Source of the DNA: Algoriphagus litoralis
Lineage (GTDB): Bacteria; Bacteroidota; Bacteroidia; Cytophagales; Cyclobacteriaceae
NCBI RefSeq assembly: GCF_003259255.1
Contig: NZ_QGOL01000024.1
Span: forward strand, 1-43,900
DNA length: 43,900 nucleotides
Reading direction: 5' to 3'
Part shown: piece after piece, positions 1 to 8,953 of the stretch
Layout of the letters: each line of letters opens with the position of its first letter
Numbering within the stretch: the first letter of the stretch is position 1
Position numbers and translations under genes: made by a program
The notes under the pieces: generated by a model
Seen by the model: the letters and a program-made list of their open reading frames with translations, nothing else
The model's database searches: none
Told to the model about the DNA's origin: nothing

Positions 1-299
1 CTTCAGCCTTTTTACCAGCTTACTTCCAACTGAGTACTTTTCCTTGATCATTGAAAATTGATCATTGATAATTGAACCCCTCCTAAACCTCAACCACGAA
101 ACTCCTTATCTCCGTGCTCTCAGTGGTAAAAGCTATTCTGCGTCCAAATCTGGAGGTTAAATCAATCCGAGCCAGAAGTGGAAAATCCTTTCTTATCCCT
201 CAAAAGCGAATATTTTTTATTTAAATAATTTTTTAATCCTTCAACGGGATATTCAGAGTGCGCTAGTATCTTCGGGATTATTTTAAAAATTTTAGTTCT
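1..299. other. Intergenic region, no gene seen
   Basis: No convincing reading frame is present. Near positions 45-80 there are short AT-rich direct repeats built on GATCATTG/GATAATTG. The 100 bases before the gene at 300 are AT-rich and probably contain its promoter, but I cannot place a clean Bacteroidota TTTG/TAnnTTTG pair. Confidence 0.5.
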
Positions 300-884
300 A
301 TGAAGAAAGCATTATTGCTTGTATGTATGCTGCCGTTCTTTGCGCAAGCTCAAGTCACCAAAGGTTCCAAATTCTTGGGAGGAGGTATTTCTTATTCTAT
401 GCTTGATTATGAAAATAGTGAGCAGCCTTTTCACTACCTGAATTTTGACCTGTATGCTGGTAAGTTTATCAGCAATTCCGTGGCTATGGGTCCCATTGTA
501 TCCGTGGAGTCTCAATGGACACAAACTATCAATCCCATTACGAATTTGTTTGAAAAGAGAAATTCCAATTCCTTTCTCGCTGGCTTGTTTGTGCGAAAAT
601 ATTTTGAACTCAGCGAGAAATTTTTCTTTGCCTTGGAAGGATCCATCGCGGCAGGGCAGGGAAAAAATACCTTTCCCGAAGAATCCATTTTTAACTATAA
701 AGTCGCCGCAACACCCATGTTTATCTTTCAGCCTGTGCCCAAATGGGCTTTTTTGGCTAGAATTGGAGAGCTTTCCCTTCAAAATAGAACTGATGCTGTA
801 AACCTGACCTTGCTTCAGGCCAATCTGGGACAGCTTAGTTTCGGTGTCAATTACTTCCTGAATCAGGAGAAAAGTAGAAAATAA
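300..884 (+). CDS. Small outer-membrane beta-barrel protein
   Basis: This encodes a 194-residue protein with a cleavable signal peptide (about residues 1-17, ending AQA before QVTKG). The rest alternates short amphipathic strands with glycines and aromatic residues, as in the porin-like barrel proteins of Bacteroidota (KFLGGGISYS, KWAFLARIGELSL, LSFGVNYFL). Its size fits an 8-stranded barrel. The ATG at 300 starts directly on the signal peptide. It stands alone, with no co-directional partner within 300 bases. No ligand or enzymatic role can be read from it. Confidence 0.75.
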   Translation: MKKALLLVCMLPFFAQAQVTKGSKFLGGGISYSMLDYENSEQPFHYLNFDLYAGKFISNSVAMGPIVSVESQWTQTINPITNLFEKRNSNSFLAGLFVRKYFELSEKFFFALEGSIAAGQGKNTFPEESIFNYKVAATPMFIFQPVPKWAFLARIGELSLQNRTDAVNLTLLQANLGQLSFGVNYFLNQEKSRK

Positions 885-928
885 TTATTCCTGAATAATC
901 CAATTATCCCAAATAGCACTAGTCTTTA

Positions 929-976
929 GGCCTGCCTGACGGCAAAGGCAGGCCTGCCTGACGGCAAAGGCAGGCT
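929..976. repeat. Tandem 22-bp repeat able to form hairpins
   Basis: Two head-to-tail copies of a 22-bp unit (CCTGCC TGACGGCAAA GGCAGG phase) lie between two outer-membrane protein genes. Each unit has a 6-bp stem (CCTGCC/GGCAGG). A close single copy lies at 7771-7793, and relatives with CCTGC/GCAGG stems occur near 42218 and 42891. It is non-coding, and its downstream position may aid transcript termination or stability. Confidence 0.8.
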
Positions 977-1192
977 GGTGCTTTGCTACACACAGTCTTC
1001 CACATGGACTTCAATAAATCCCATAGACTGGATTTTTGAATCCAAATCTGAGGGCTTTAACAAAATAAGTTTCGAAGAACTTTTTTCTTCTATTCGCTGG
1101 TGTTTTGCTAGTCTGGCAAAGTAAATGCTCGGTTTTGACACACACTTACTTTTACCTTCCTGTCTTCTTCCTCCAGCAGATCGAATCCAACA

Positions 1193-2989
1193 ATGGTGTC
1201 ACTAAGGACTATTTGCCTACTGTTTTTCCTGACCGTATTGTGCTGTGTCGATGTAGAGCTTTTTGCTCAAGATGTGAAGGATTCTTCACAAACCAACCTC
1301 GCCCAAAAAGCTTTGGAAAGAGGACGTAAACTGATCACCAGATCAAGCAGCGATTCAGTTTTGGTACAAAGGGCCGAGGAGAAATTCCTTCCCTATGAAG
1401 GGAGGATCATTAGGAATATTACCATTGAAAGCATTGGTTTTGAGTTTTCAATCTATGGCCGGGAGAAACCTATTGTTCAGAAAATTGGCCGGATTGCCAA
1501 TACACTCCATACCAATACTAGGGAGAAAACCATTCTACAACATCTATTCATCAAACCCAATCAGCCCCTAAATCCCTATAAGCTCGGTGATAATGAGCGA
1601 TTCCTTAGGGATCAGGCCTTTATTCTGGAAAGCGAGATCGTGGTCAATGAGGTACCTGGAACAGACTCGGTAGACCTTACCATTGTAAGCCGGGATGTGT
1701 TCAGTATCGGAGGTTCGGTAGGAGGGACTATTCCCACCTCCCCTTTATTCAAAATTTATGATGCCAATGTCGATGGTAGAGCGCTGGGGTTTGAATTTGA
1801 TTTGCTTCACGATATAGACAGAAAACCCAAAACAGGCCTGGCATTGGCCTTTACCAAAAGTAGCCTAATGGGAAGCCTTGCAGATATCGCGGTTTATTAC
1901 ACCCAGTTGAATTCTGGGATTAGTCTGGGGGAGGAGAAAGAATATGCAACGGGAATTAGCCTGGAGCGGCCTTTGGTATCGCCCTATTCCAAATTGGCCG
2001 GAGGAGCCTCATGGAGTCAAAACTGGTCAAAAAATGTCGATCTCAGGCCGGATTCGCTCTTTCTGGATTATAAATACAACGTCAGTAACTTTTGGCTGGG
2101 ATACAATTTTGGATCGGATAAAGCAATTCAGGATAGGAGCCGAAAGTTTCTGGCCCTGATGGTATTTGATGGGTATTTTATCGATTTACCCGAACAGGAA
2201 GATAGGGGACTGGAGCGGAAATATCGAAATAGCTCCGGAGTACTCGCTGAATATACACTTTACGAACGCGATTTCTTCAAGACCCAATATGTCTATGGTT
2301 TTGGAAGAACCGAAGATGTACCCTTCGGCTATAACCTGTCAGCAACATTGGGCTACACCAAGATCCTAGGCCTGGAAAGGCCCTATGCAGCGGTCAACCT
2401 AAACTATATGGGAGCCTTCACTAAAGGAAGCTTCTATGAATTAACCCTAAATGCAGCAAGCTACCTTCGAAATGGAAGTATCCAGGACGCAGTCGTACAA
2501 ACAGGCGGTACATTCTATACGCAGGCTTTTTCCATCGGTAAATTCAAAATCAGAAATTCTGCATCTGCATTTTACACACAACTTTTCGATGCAGTCACAA
2601 ATGAATGGCTAACCATCCGGGGCAATACCATCCCGGGACTACGGGTGGAGCAGGTGGATGCCAGCCAACGGCTCTCGATGGCGTTTGAATCCAGTTTGTT
2701 TACACCCTGGATCCTTGCCGGTTTCAGAATAGCTCCTTTTTCCTCTTTTTATTGGGCAAAGCTGAAATGTCCTACCTGTGAAAATCGCCACCAGAATTTC
2801 ACCGGGATAAGCTTAGGTCTTCGAACCCGGAATGAGAACCTGATTTTTGGGACTATTGAAGTAAAAGCGACTTTTATCCCCAATGATGAGGAAGGCGAGG
2901 CTAAGTTTGCCTTTAGCTTTCGTAAAAACTTACGTTTCAGAAGGTCTGACTCTTTTGTCAACCCTCCTTCCTTGATTAATTTCAATTGA
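1193..2989 (+). CDS. Outer-membrane barrel protein with N-terminal POTRA-like segment
   Basis: This 598-residue protein has a signal peptide (about residues 1-25, ending LFAQ). A periplasmic segment follows (about 55-155, FLPYEGRIIRNITIESIG through VNEVPGTDSVDLTIVSRDVF), whose beta-alpha pattern resembles a POTRA-type domain. A long glycine- and aromatic-rich C-terminal half looks like a 12-16-stranded barrel. The overall layout recalls BamA/TamA/ShlB relatives, but I cannot see the conserved VRGF/Y motif of that superfamily, so transport or assembly activity is uncertain. The ATG at 1193 begins the signal peptide. It is followed by 0.9 kb of repeats and is probably monocistronic. Confidence 0.7.
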   Translation: MVSLRTICLLFFLTVLCCVDVELFAQDVKDSSQTNLAQKALERGRKLITRSSSDSVLVQRAEEKFLPYEGRIIRNITIESIGFEFSIYGREKPIVQKIGRIANTLHTNTREKTILQHLFIKPNQPLNPYKLGDNERFLRDQAFILESEIVVNEVPGTDSVDLTIVSRDVFSIGGSVGGTIPTSPLFKIYDANVDGRALGFEFDLLHDIDRKPKTGLALAFTKSSLMGSLADIAVYYTQLNSGISLGEEKEYATGISLERPLVSPYSKLAGGASWSQNWSKNVDLRPDSLFLDYKYNVSNFWLGYNFGSDKAIQDRSRKFLALMVFDGYFIDLPEQEDRGLERKYRNSSGVLAEYTLYERDFFKTQYVYGFGRTEDVPFGYNLSATLGYTKILGLERPYAAVNLNYMGAFTKGSFYELTLNAASYLRNGSIQDAVVQTGGTFYTQAFSIGKFKIRNSASAFYTQLFDAVTNEWLTIRGNTIPGLRVEQVDASQRLSMAFESSLFTPWILAGFRIAPFSSFYWAKLKCPTCENRHQNFTGISLGLRTRNENLIFGTIEVKATFIPNDEEGEAKFAFSFRKNLRFRRSDSFVNPPSLINFN

Positions 2990-3877
2990 GTGAAGAAAAA
3001 TCTCAGATGTATTAAAATAAATCTAAAGGAATATGGCTTTAGCCCGTTCCAATTACGAGTTCTCAAAACATCGGGGCTTTAGCCCAATTCCACAAGAGAA
3101 CGAGATTTGGCTCCTCCGCGGTTTGTGTCTCCACGAAACGCAATTCCGGAATTGATTTCCAGGTATCCTGCTTCTCCAGAAACTGGACTAAGTATACTAT
3201 CCAATTAATCCTACTTTTCCGACCTAAACCAATCGATCCCTTTGTCATCATTAGGAACCTGGCTTTAGCCCCTTCCTCCATTGATAAACCGTATTTGGGA
3301 CTTTAGCCCAAAAGTCCCACCAGGACGGCCGATCCACTAACGAGCAACGTTTAGTAAACATGGTCGAACAAATATGTACGGTAACAGGATCTTCAACTCC
3401 AGAAACTGGACTGAATATACCATTCAATTAATCCTACTCTTCCGACCTAGACCTATCGATCCCTTTGTCATCAATAGGAACGTGACTTTAGCCCCTTCCT
3501 CCATTGATAAACCTCTTTGTCATCAATAGGAACGTGGCTTTAGCCCGTTCCAAAGACGAATGCCCAAAATGCCGGGGGCTTTAGCCCAAAAGTCCCATCA
3601 GGACGGCCGATCCACTAACGAGCTTCAACCCCCATGCAGGGACAGAAGACATTGCTTGCCCTAGTTCTGTATCGGTATCAATTTTAACCGCTATGGCAAA
3701 TGGAAAAATCAAACTATCGGTCAATTCCCAAATACCTGCTGATTTCCTCCAGCTTCTGCTCGACCACCGCCAACTCCTAGTTTTGGCTGGTTCTCAGCGT
3801 ACTTAGGAAGTAGATTTCAGATAGGTATGCAGCTCATTCTGTCCAATTCAAACAGGGCTGTAGGTATACTGAAAATC
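2990..3877. repeat. REP-like palindrome and duplicated-repeat region
   Basis: This is a non-coding block. A 115-bp unit is present twice (3176-3290 and 3399-3513; both begin CCAGAAACTGGACT and end CCATTGATAAACC). A 45-bp unit follows each (3301-3345 and 3579-3623, containing CAGGACGGCCGATCCACTAA). Within them recurs a GGCTTTAGCC core flanked by GGAACG/CGTTCC, most perfectly at 3529-3551. I see no transposase of the REP-associated type nearby. The promoter of the gene at 3878 presumably lies in the last 100 bases. Confidence 0.8.
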
Positions 3878-4501
3878 ATGAAAACCCTCTTTATTTTCTT
3901 TCTGCTATTTATCTCGGTGAAGGCTTTTTCCCAAGACTCTGCGGTCATGATTTCCAAATTGCAGGAAAAAGTACTAGCCCAGCAAAAGGAAATAGAAAGA
4001 CTCGAAAAGGAAGAAGCCACAGCAGTAAACCCCGTGGCCCCAGCTGACCCTTGTCTGGATTGTCAGCCCGAACTGGGATGGCTATGGTTTTATGTGTTAA
4101 TGCCTGTTATTCTTTCTCTGGTAGTAGCCCTGTATTTTCTGCGTTGGCTTAAAAAAGAAGGATTCAGGATCAGTGATGCGATTTCTACGGACGTGCCTGA
4201 GGAAAGGCTTGAGGCTTTTCAAACAGCGATGGTTGAAAATGGATTGACTGCAAGCGCTGACCAAACTTCTACACCCACACCGCCAGTGAATAGAAGCAGC
4301 AGCAGGCTGATTGCTTTTCTGAGCTCACTAAGCGCCTCAGTCTTGGCAATCTGCACCTTCTCCTATTACATGTATTTCGCAATCAAAGGAATGGAAGTTC
4401 CCGAGTTCGAAGAACTATGGCCAATCCTTACTGCTCTTGGCCTTGGAATAGTGCCTTATGCGACTAAGGTGATTAATGGGAAGACAGATTCCCCTCGATA
4501 A
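3878..4501 (+). CDS. Secreted/membrane protein with coiled coil and three TM segments
   Basis: I prefer the ATG at 3878 over the upstream in-frame ATG at 3827, because it starts directly on a signal peptide (MKTLFIFFLLFISVKAFSQ). The mature protein has a short charged coiled coil (about residues 24-46), a CxxC-containing linker (CLDC), then hydrophobic helices near residues 67-90, 144-166 and 178-195, with a soluble stretch between the first and second. I do not recognise the family. It ends about 30 bases before a metacaspase gene on the same strand and may be co-transcribed with it. It could be a membrane anchor or sensor for that system, but nothing in its sequence proves this. Confidence 0.65.
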   Translation: MKTLFIFFLLFISVKAFSQDSAVMISKLQEKVLAQQKEIERLEKEEATAVNPVAPADPCLDCQPELGWLWFYVLMPVILSLVVALYFLRWLKKEGFRISDAISTDVPEERLEAFQTAMVENGLTASADQTSTPTPPVNRSSSRLIAFLSSLSASVLAICTFSYYMYFAIKGMEVPEFEELWPILTALGLGIVPYATKVINGKTDSPR

Positions 4502-4534
4502 AATTTGATTCTGAAATTCTATGTTACGTTTAGT

Positions 4535-5299
4535 ATGAGAAAATATGCGATTTTAATAGGAAACGATACCCTTGATATTAGTCACTACGGAGGCGATTTT
4601 GGCCTTAATGCTCCAATTAATGACTTGGACATAATGAAGCATATTTGTAATATAGAAAATATATCCTATACTAAATTATATAACACGGGATCAGAACAAG
4701 TTAATGCTGAAATCTATAATCTGTCAAAAGAGTCAGTCTCTGGGGATTTTGTACTGATCTATTTTTCAGGGCATGGTACTCAAATACCTCATTCAAACGA
4801 CGGTGAAGATGATGAGTATTCGGAGAGTTGGTGTCTTTATGACAGGTGTTTTATTGACAATGAAATTAATAGTCTTTTGGGTGGCTTTACATCAGGTGTT
4901 AGAGTGCTTTTGATTTCAGATTCTTGTCATAGTGGATCAATAGCTAAAATATTTCCTGGCCTTCCTTCAAATATTAATATAAAATCAGTGTCTGGAGTTT
5001 ATGAAAGAAATAAAGGGTTCTATGATGGAATTCTTCGTGATGTTAGTCCAAATGTAAATCTTGATGCTTCTGTAATTTCAATTACAGCATGTCAGGATTA
5101 CGAAGTAGCAAAAGAACGTGCTGGGTATAGTGATTTCACACGATCATTAGATATTGCATGGAACCATGGATCTTTTCGACAAGGCTATAAAGAGTTTGTT
5201 GAACTAATAAGAAATGGACTTAGATCCTATGGGGCCACACCCCAACTAGACCAATTAGGTTTTAATGATAAAAATTTCCTCAATTCAAAACCCTTTTAA
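4535..5299 (+). CDS. Metacaspase-type (caspase family, peptidase C14) protein
   Basis: This is a caspase-fold cysteine peptidase candidate of about 254 residues. The N-terminus (KYAILIGND) is the typical first strand. The catalytic dyad is visible as YFSGHGTQ with His80 and as LLISDSCHSGS with Cys131, and a DDE-rich loop (residues 88-94) resembles the acidic loop of type I metacaspases. I chose ATG 4535 because the longer form begins with TTG at 4505 and adds residues not expected of the fold. No signal peptide is present, so it should be cytoplasmic. It lies 2 bases before the next gene, so the two are probably translated together. Prokaryotic relatives act in programmed death, defence or protein processing; which applies here is unknown. 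Confidence 0.88.
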   Translation: MRKYAILIGNDTLDISHYGGDFGLNAPINDLDIMKHICNIENISYTKLYNTGSEQVNAEIYNLSKESVSGDFVLIYFSGHGTQIPHSNDGEDDEYSESWCLYDRCFIDNEINSLLGGFTSGVRVLLISDSCHSGSIAKIFPGLPSNINIKSVSGVYERNKGFYDGILRDVSPNVNLDASVISITACQDYEVAKERAGYSDFTRSLDIAWNHGSFRQGYKEFVELIRNGLRSYGATPQLDQLGFNDKNFLNSKPF

Positions 5300-5301
5300 A
5301 T

Positions 5302-6852
5302 ATGAAGACTTTATTTGTTTTAATACTAGTAATTATAAACTTTTGCGCTTTAGGACAGACTAAGACTAAGGTTATTGATAGTGGATCAGCCTATTTGAAC
5401 TATTCTGTCGATAAGAAATCTTTAAAGATGTTTGTGATAGATAAAAAAAATAGGAGTCCTGATGGATATTCAATTGTATCTGATAGTCTAACTTTATTTC
5501 TAAATAAAAGACAAGATTTCAATTTCTATTTAGGTTGGCTGAATCCATTGAAATATAAAGTTTCTTGGATTGAATCGGTTTCGGTCGATGAGAGTTATAG
5601 ACAAATGGAATCGTTTGTTTCATCATTGATGACTATTTTCAATCTTGATGTTACTTCTGGTTCAAAAAGTGTAAACCAAGATGATAAGGGAATTGTGCCT
5701 GTTAACGATAAATCGAGTAATGGCAAACAAACCTCAAATGTGGATTTGTCAAAAATAATTGAGATTGATTTTCCTAGTAAAGTAATGTTGAGTCCTGATT
5801 TTCAAGATTTCTATTTTTTCTTATCTCTTATTGATGCGGAAGACTTGGGTAATGGAGATAGAAAGGTTATCAACGATATGAAAAAAGATATTGAGGAGTT
5901 TGACAAAAGTAATTTTTCCGATTTTAAAGACTGGTATTTCACATCTTTCTCAACTCTTGTGAGTCTTGAATCAGCAGAATCAGCAAAACTGTCAGTTAAT
6001 TCAATAAATTTGGCTTTAGAGGGTAAGGAAGAGAACTTATCAAAAAAGCCAGATTTAATCTCAGGTTTTAAGAATAAAGTGTCTTTGGTTAGTTTGGAAA
6101 ATAAGATGTTTGAGTATCAAATGAAAAGTAAGCTCAATAATGCAATTGTTGATGCAGAAACTAGAATTAAAGCGGAAAGTGAATTGAAAGATAAACTAAA
6201 GCCATTGGTTTCAATAATTGAAGATTCACTTAAGGACCCATCAAATGACTCCGGTTTTGATAGTTCTGAATTCTTTGAATCTAAATCCCTGAGTTTTGAA
6301 ACTGGTAAACAAATTAGTGCAAAGATAATTGTCAAGGAATATTCATTTGATCAAAAGAGTCTTAGCTTTTCACCATTAGAAGAGGAGTTTTCTAAGAAAT
6401 TTGTTTTAAGAAAGTATAATTTTATATATCCAACGTTCAGTACAGGGGTGTTTTATTCAGATACTGAAATTGTTACATACGGTCTTTCTAATAGTGATAA
6501 TTCAAATGAATTTTTAATAAGCCAAGACACATTGCAAAAGAACACTGCTTTAGTAGCTGCATTTGCAAACTTTAATTTCGACCTTAACTCTGATTTTTTT
6601 CATCCCTTTTTACAGGTAGGAATAGACCCCACTAAAATCAGACCTTTTCTACTTTTGGGCGGTGGAATCTTTGTTCCCACTTCAAAATTTGCAATTTCAG
6701 GTGGAGCTGTATTTACTTGGGAACAGTCTCTCGAGAACCTTAAAGTCGGCGATAGTGTGAATTCTACCACTGATCTTCAGAATGACATTAAGTATGGTGT
6801 TTTCGATGTTGGTGTTAAAGGATGGTATTTGGGAATTCAATACCAGTTTTAA
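5302..6852 (+). CDS. Exported protein of unknown function, barrel-like C-terminus
   Basis: This 516-residue protein has a clear signal peptide (MKTLFVLILVIINFCALGQ). Residues 20-370 are polar, rich in Ser, Lys and Asp, with helical stretches. From about residue 375 the sequence becomes strand-like and aromatic (FANFNFDLNSDFF, IRPFLLLGGGIFVP, FAISGGAVFTW) and ends in GWYLGIQYQF. A terminal phenylalanine is the usual mark of an outer-membrane barrel. It starts 2 bases after the metacaspase stop, which suggests a functional pair. Its codon use is as AT-rich as the metacaspase and richer than the flanking barrel genes, consistent with joint acquisition. It could be an export partner, a surface substrate or a sensor for the peptidase. 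Confidence 0.7.
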   Translation: MKTLFVLILVIINFCALGQTKTKVIDSGSAYLNYSVDKKSLKMFVIDKKNRSPDGYSIVSDSLTLFLNKRQDFNFYLGWLNPLKYKVSWIESVSVDESYRQMESFVSSLMTIFNLDVTSGSKSVNQDDKGIVPVNDKSSNGKQTSNVDLSKIIEIDFPSKVMLSPDFQDFYFFLSLIDAEDLGNGDRKVINDMKKDIEEFDKSNFSDFKDWYFTSFSTLVSLESAESAKLSVNSINLALEGKEENLSKKPDLISGFKNKVSLVSLENKMFEYQMKSKLNNAIVDAETRIKAESELKDKLKPLVSIIEDSLKDPSNDSGFDSSEFFESKSLSFETGKQISAKIIVKEYSFDQKSLSFSPLEEEFSKKFVLRKYNFIYPTFSTGVFYSDTEIVTYGLSNSDNSNEFLISQDTLQKNTALVAAFANFNFDLNSDFFHPFLQVGIDPTKIRPFLLLGGGIFVPTSKFAISGGAVFTWEQSLENLKVGDSVNSTTDLQNDIKYGVFDVGVKGWYLGIQYQF

Positions 6853-7298
6853 TCTGGTCAGTCGTCCTATTTAAGAATAGTATAAAGACGATAAAATACT
6901 AGGTGTAGTTCGTGATCATCCCTTTCATAAAGGTAGATTTCAATCTATAGTAAATTATTAGAATTGGTTCATTTTATTTAGCCAAATAGCTCTCACCTTA
7001 ATGTGTCTTATCTTATTTGTTTAAAAGTGCTCAGGCTCAAATATTCAATCTATGTCCCTCGGTACCAAAATTCCTAATCCCAAGGTATTCATACCTTGGG
7101 GTTAATAGTATTAGAATTTTTTTCGTTGATTTCGCAGGCTCCTTTCATTTTGTCTCTTCCGTTCTAGATTTATCCCAATTGACAAACCTATTACACTCGG
7201 TCCTACCAAATATTGGATCTTTCCAAATTCGGTTGGTTTATCGGATCTATCACTTTTGGGAAAGACTTCTAACACCGATCCTTGGAAAATTCACACAA
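6853..7298. other. Intergenic region with one perfect hairpin
   Basis: No supported gene lies here. The plus-strand frame 7017-7316 has a composition unlike a protein and overlaps the end of the gene at 7299. At 7079-7100 there is a perfect 10-bp inverted repeat, CCCAAGGTAT-TC-ATACCTTGGG, which has no T-run and so is not a standard terminator. Confidence 0.6.
7079..7100. repeat. Perfect 10-bp inverted repeat
   Basis: CCCAAGGTAT and ATACCTTGGG are separated by two bases. The geometry (long stem, 2-nt loop, CCC...GGG ends) matches the CCCGGGGTT/AACCCCGGG palindromes at 36199 and 42184, so it may belong to the same broad class of intergenic palindromes. Confidence 0.8.
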
Positions 7299-7481
7299 TC
7301 AAAGAAAGTCCTTTAACCTTCCGTACTCCTCTGCTGTTAGCACACAATAATCTCCCCATTCCTTGAAGGTGTATAGTAATTCAGCTGGGTTGGTTTCCGG
7401 ACTGACTTCATACAAGTCAAATTCAATGTCCAATTCATCTTCAAGAGACTCTACCAAAGAGTTAAAGCCCTCATCCATCAT
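7299..7481 (-). CDS. Small acidic hypothetical protein
   Basis: This short frame of about 60 residues starts at the ATG at 7481; a TTG start at 7505 would add MAKKPQRK. The sequence is acidic with a protein-like pattern (SLVESLEDELDIEFDLYEVSP, then FKEWGDYCVLTAEEYGRLKDFL). I do not recognise a family. It sits at the left edge of the defence island with no close partner. Upstream on the same strand another frame reads like a short helical peptide (LLEKKLQIETQIL) but carries stops, so this could be the surviving end of a decayed gene. Confidence 0.4.
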   Translation of the reverse strand: MMDEGFNSLVESLEDELDIEFDLYEVSPETNPAELLYTFKEWGDYCVLTAEEYGRLKDFL

Positions 7482-7505
7482 TTTGCGCTGAGGCTTCTTG
7501 GCCAA

Positions 7506-7941
7506 AGAATTTGCGTTTCAATTTGTAATTTCTTTTCAAGAAGAGCACAAACTGTGTCTAATTGAGGAACCTGAGGATCTGGGAGTGAGGGTGTAAACTT
7601 GAAAAGTGAGGGAGTAATTCAGGGAGTAAAACTGTGAAATGAAAGGGTAAGTCATCCTAATAGATCTTTGAGTGGGAGATAACGCCCGAACTCTGCCCGC
7701 CTTCCACTAAATATTAATCGGATAGGCGCGGTGGCAGGATTTGCCAGCGAGCCAGCGTTCGGCCTCGTGCGCCTGCCTGCCGGCAAAGGCAGGGTGGGAG
7801 CTTTGGCAAATCTTGACCTTTTGGTTCTTTTGCGTCAAAGCCTGTCCCGATTATTTCGGGAGCAAAAGAACAGAAAAATGAAATTAACGAAACGGTTAAA
7901 TTAGGAGCGTTTAATTCTGAATATGAGGACCTAGTACGATT
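7506..7941. other. Non-coding region with a palindromic hairpin element
   Basis: The segment holds short CTCCCT-type repeats near 7600-7650 and then a GC-rich repeat element (about 7736-7875) that has a diverged relative at about 42470-42620. No reading frame is convincing. Confidence 0.6.
7736..7875. repeat. Interspersed repeat element ending in a GTTCTTTTGC hairpin
   Basis: The element contains a GCGAGCCAGCGTTCGGCCTC segment, a CCTGCC/GGCAGG stem at 7771-7793, and a terminal inverted repeat GTTCTTTTGC (7824-7833) / GCAAAAGAAC (7862-7871). Inside the last lies a smaller CCCGA/TCGGG stem. The same order of parts is seen in diverged form at 42470-42615. Confidence 0.7.
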
Positions 7942-8274
7942 TCACAATTCATATCCCTTCACCACTCCTTCCAAAAACTCCCCAATATCCCTTCCATCTG
8001 TTGCAGCCTCATCGGTCAATTCAAACTCCTCAAATTCATGCCACTCATGATCCACTTCCGGATTATAGGGCTGGCTATGAAGTCTGGGCAGACCCCAGTC
8101 TTGGGGAACAAAAAACTCCTCCGATATCAACTTTTGCTGGAGTAGGGCAGTGGCCGCTTCGACGGATATCCCGGCTGGATTGGCAAAGACCATACTCCCA
8201 AATTCCTTGTAATTGTGCGCATCCCGATAGCGGTAGTTGAGTCGAATATTTTTCACGATATAAAGAAACTTCAA
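7942..8274 (-). CDS. Hypothetical protein, about 110 residues
   Basis: The frame reads as a genuine soluble protein. It has a basic N-terminus (KNIRLNYRYRDAHNYKEFGSMVFAN), a central helix (VEAATALLQQKLISEEFFVPQDWGLP) and an acidic tail. The start appears to be TTG at 8274; no in-frame ATG precedes it. I do not recognise a named family. It lies 55 bases downstream of the HNH nuclease on the same strand, so the two may form an operon and this could be an accessory or inhibitor of that nuclease. That role is inferred from position alone. Confidence 0.6.
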   Translation of the reverse strand: MKFLYIVKNIRLNYRYRDAHNYKEFGSMVFANPAGISVEAATALLQQKLISEEFFVPQDWGLPRLHSQPYNPEVDHEWHEFEEFELTDEAATDGRDIGEFLEGVVKGYEL

Positions 8275-8329
8275 CCATCGGAATTCAAAAAATCTACCGT
8301 CACAGCTTGTCAGACAAGGTACAACAGGC

Positions 8330-8827
8330 TCAAAATTTCCCCAATCTTTCCTCCCAAATCCCCCTAATCACTGCGGCCACTTTCCTAAACTCCTCCTCTG
8401 TAAAAGTATCCGTCTTTGCATTATTGCACCAGTAGCAGGAGAAGACTAGGTTGCCGAGGTTGCTGTATTTCTCATTAGGTGCCAGCCGCTCCAGTTCCAG
8501 TTTCCTTCCTCTGCCACGCTTGGTCAATTCAGGATCTTTTTCCCATAGCGGATGGATCTGTTCAGGAGTAATCCGGCAGTAGTGACAATGCGGTTGGGTA
8601 TTTAGGTAAGCCGCTTCAAATTCATGATAAGGAACATCCTTACACTTTCTAGCCCAGAGGTCCCGGATGGGCTGGAGCCTGGCCCGATCTTCTTTCAACG
8701 CTTCCCACATGCCGCTGAGCTCGGACTTGGCAACGCCCATTTTGCTTGCTGCTACCTCATGGGTATTTCCTTCGATAAAGACAAGTCGTAAATAAAGGCG
8801 TTGTTTTTCGGAGAGTTTTTGGGACAT
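8330..8827 (-). CDS. HNH endonuclease with N-terminal helix-turn-helix
   Basis: This 165-residue protein has two parts. Residues 1-45 (LSEKQRLYLRLVFIEGNTHEVAASKMGVAKSEL) resemble a sigma-70 region 4 or terminase-small-subunit type HTH. Residues 78-136 form an HNH core with two zinc-binding CxxC pairs, CHYC (Cys81, Cys84) and CYWC (Cys131, Cys134), an LELERL strand between them, and NNAKTD after the second pair, as in McrA-like HNH nucleases of Bacteroidota. It is a DNA nuclease candidate, possibly site-specific through the HTH. It is divergent from a second HNH gene at 8954 across 126 bases that carry two palindromes. Confidence 0.78.
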   Translation of the reverse strand: MSQKLSEKQRLYLRLVFIEGNTHEVAASKMGVAKSELSGMWEALKEDRARLQPIRDLWARKCKDVPYHEFEAAYLNTQPHCHYCRITPEQIHPLWEKDPELTKRGRGRKLELERLAPNEKYSNLGNLVFSCYWCNNAKTDTFTEEEFRKVAAVIRGIWEERLGKF

Positions 8828-8839
8828 ACATGTAGAGCT

Positions 8840-8855
8840 TAGTTTGGTTAAACTA
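8840..8855. promoter_or_regulatory. Palindrome in the divergent HNH intergenic region
   Basis: TAGTTT and AAACTA flank four bases, immediately upstream of the minus-strand HNH/HTH gene. This is a plausible operator, perhaps for autoregulation by that gene's HTH, but I have no direct evidence of binding. Confidence 0.4.
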
Positions 8856-8870
8856 GGAAAAATATATCAA

Positions 8871-8884
8871 GAACATATTTGTTC
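8871..8884. promoter_or_regulatory. Second palindrome in the divergent HNH intergenic region
   Basis: GAACATATTTGTTC has 5-bp arms (GAACA/TGTTC) and lies between the two divergent HNH genes, where it could act on both promoters. Confidence 0.4.
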
Positions 8885-8953
8885 CTGCGATTTACGGAAT
8901 TGTTTATGGGTACAGCTTGAAATTATCCAAAGATTCATTAGTTTGGATGACCA

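Noticed and set aside
312..782. Long minus-strand frame opposite the first outer-membrane gene
   Set aside because: It is antisense to a gene with a clear signal peptide and barrel pattern, and its own translation has no family-like features.
7017..7316. 99-codon plus-strand frame
   Set aside because: Its composition is atypical, it runs through a perfect palindrome, and it overlaps a more protein-like minus-strand frame.
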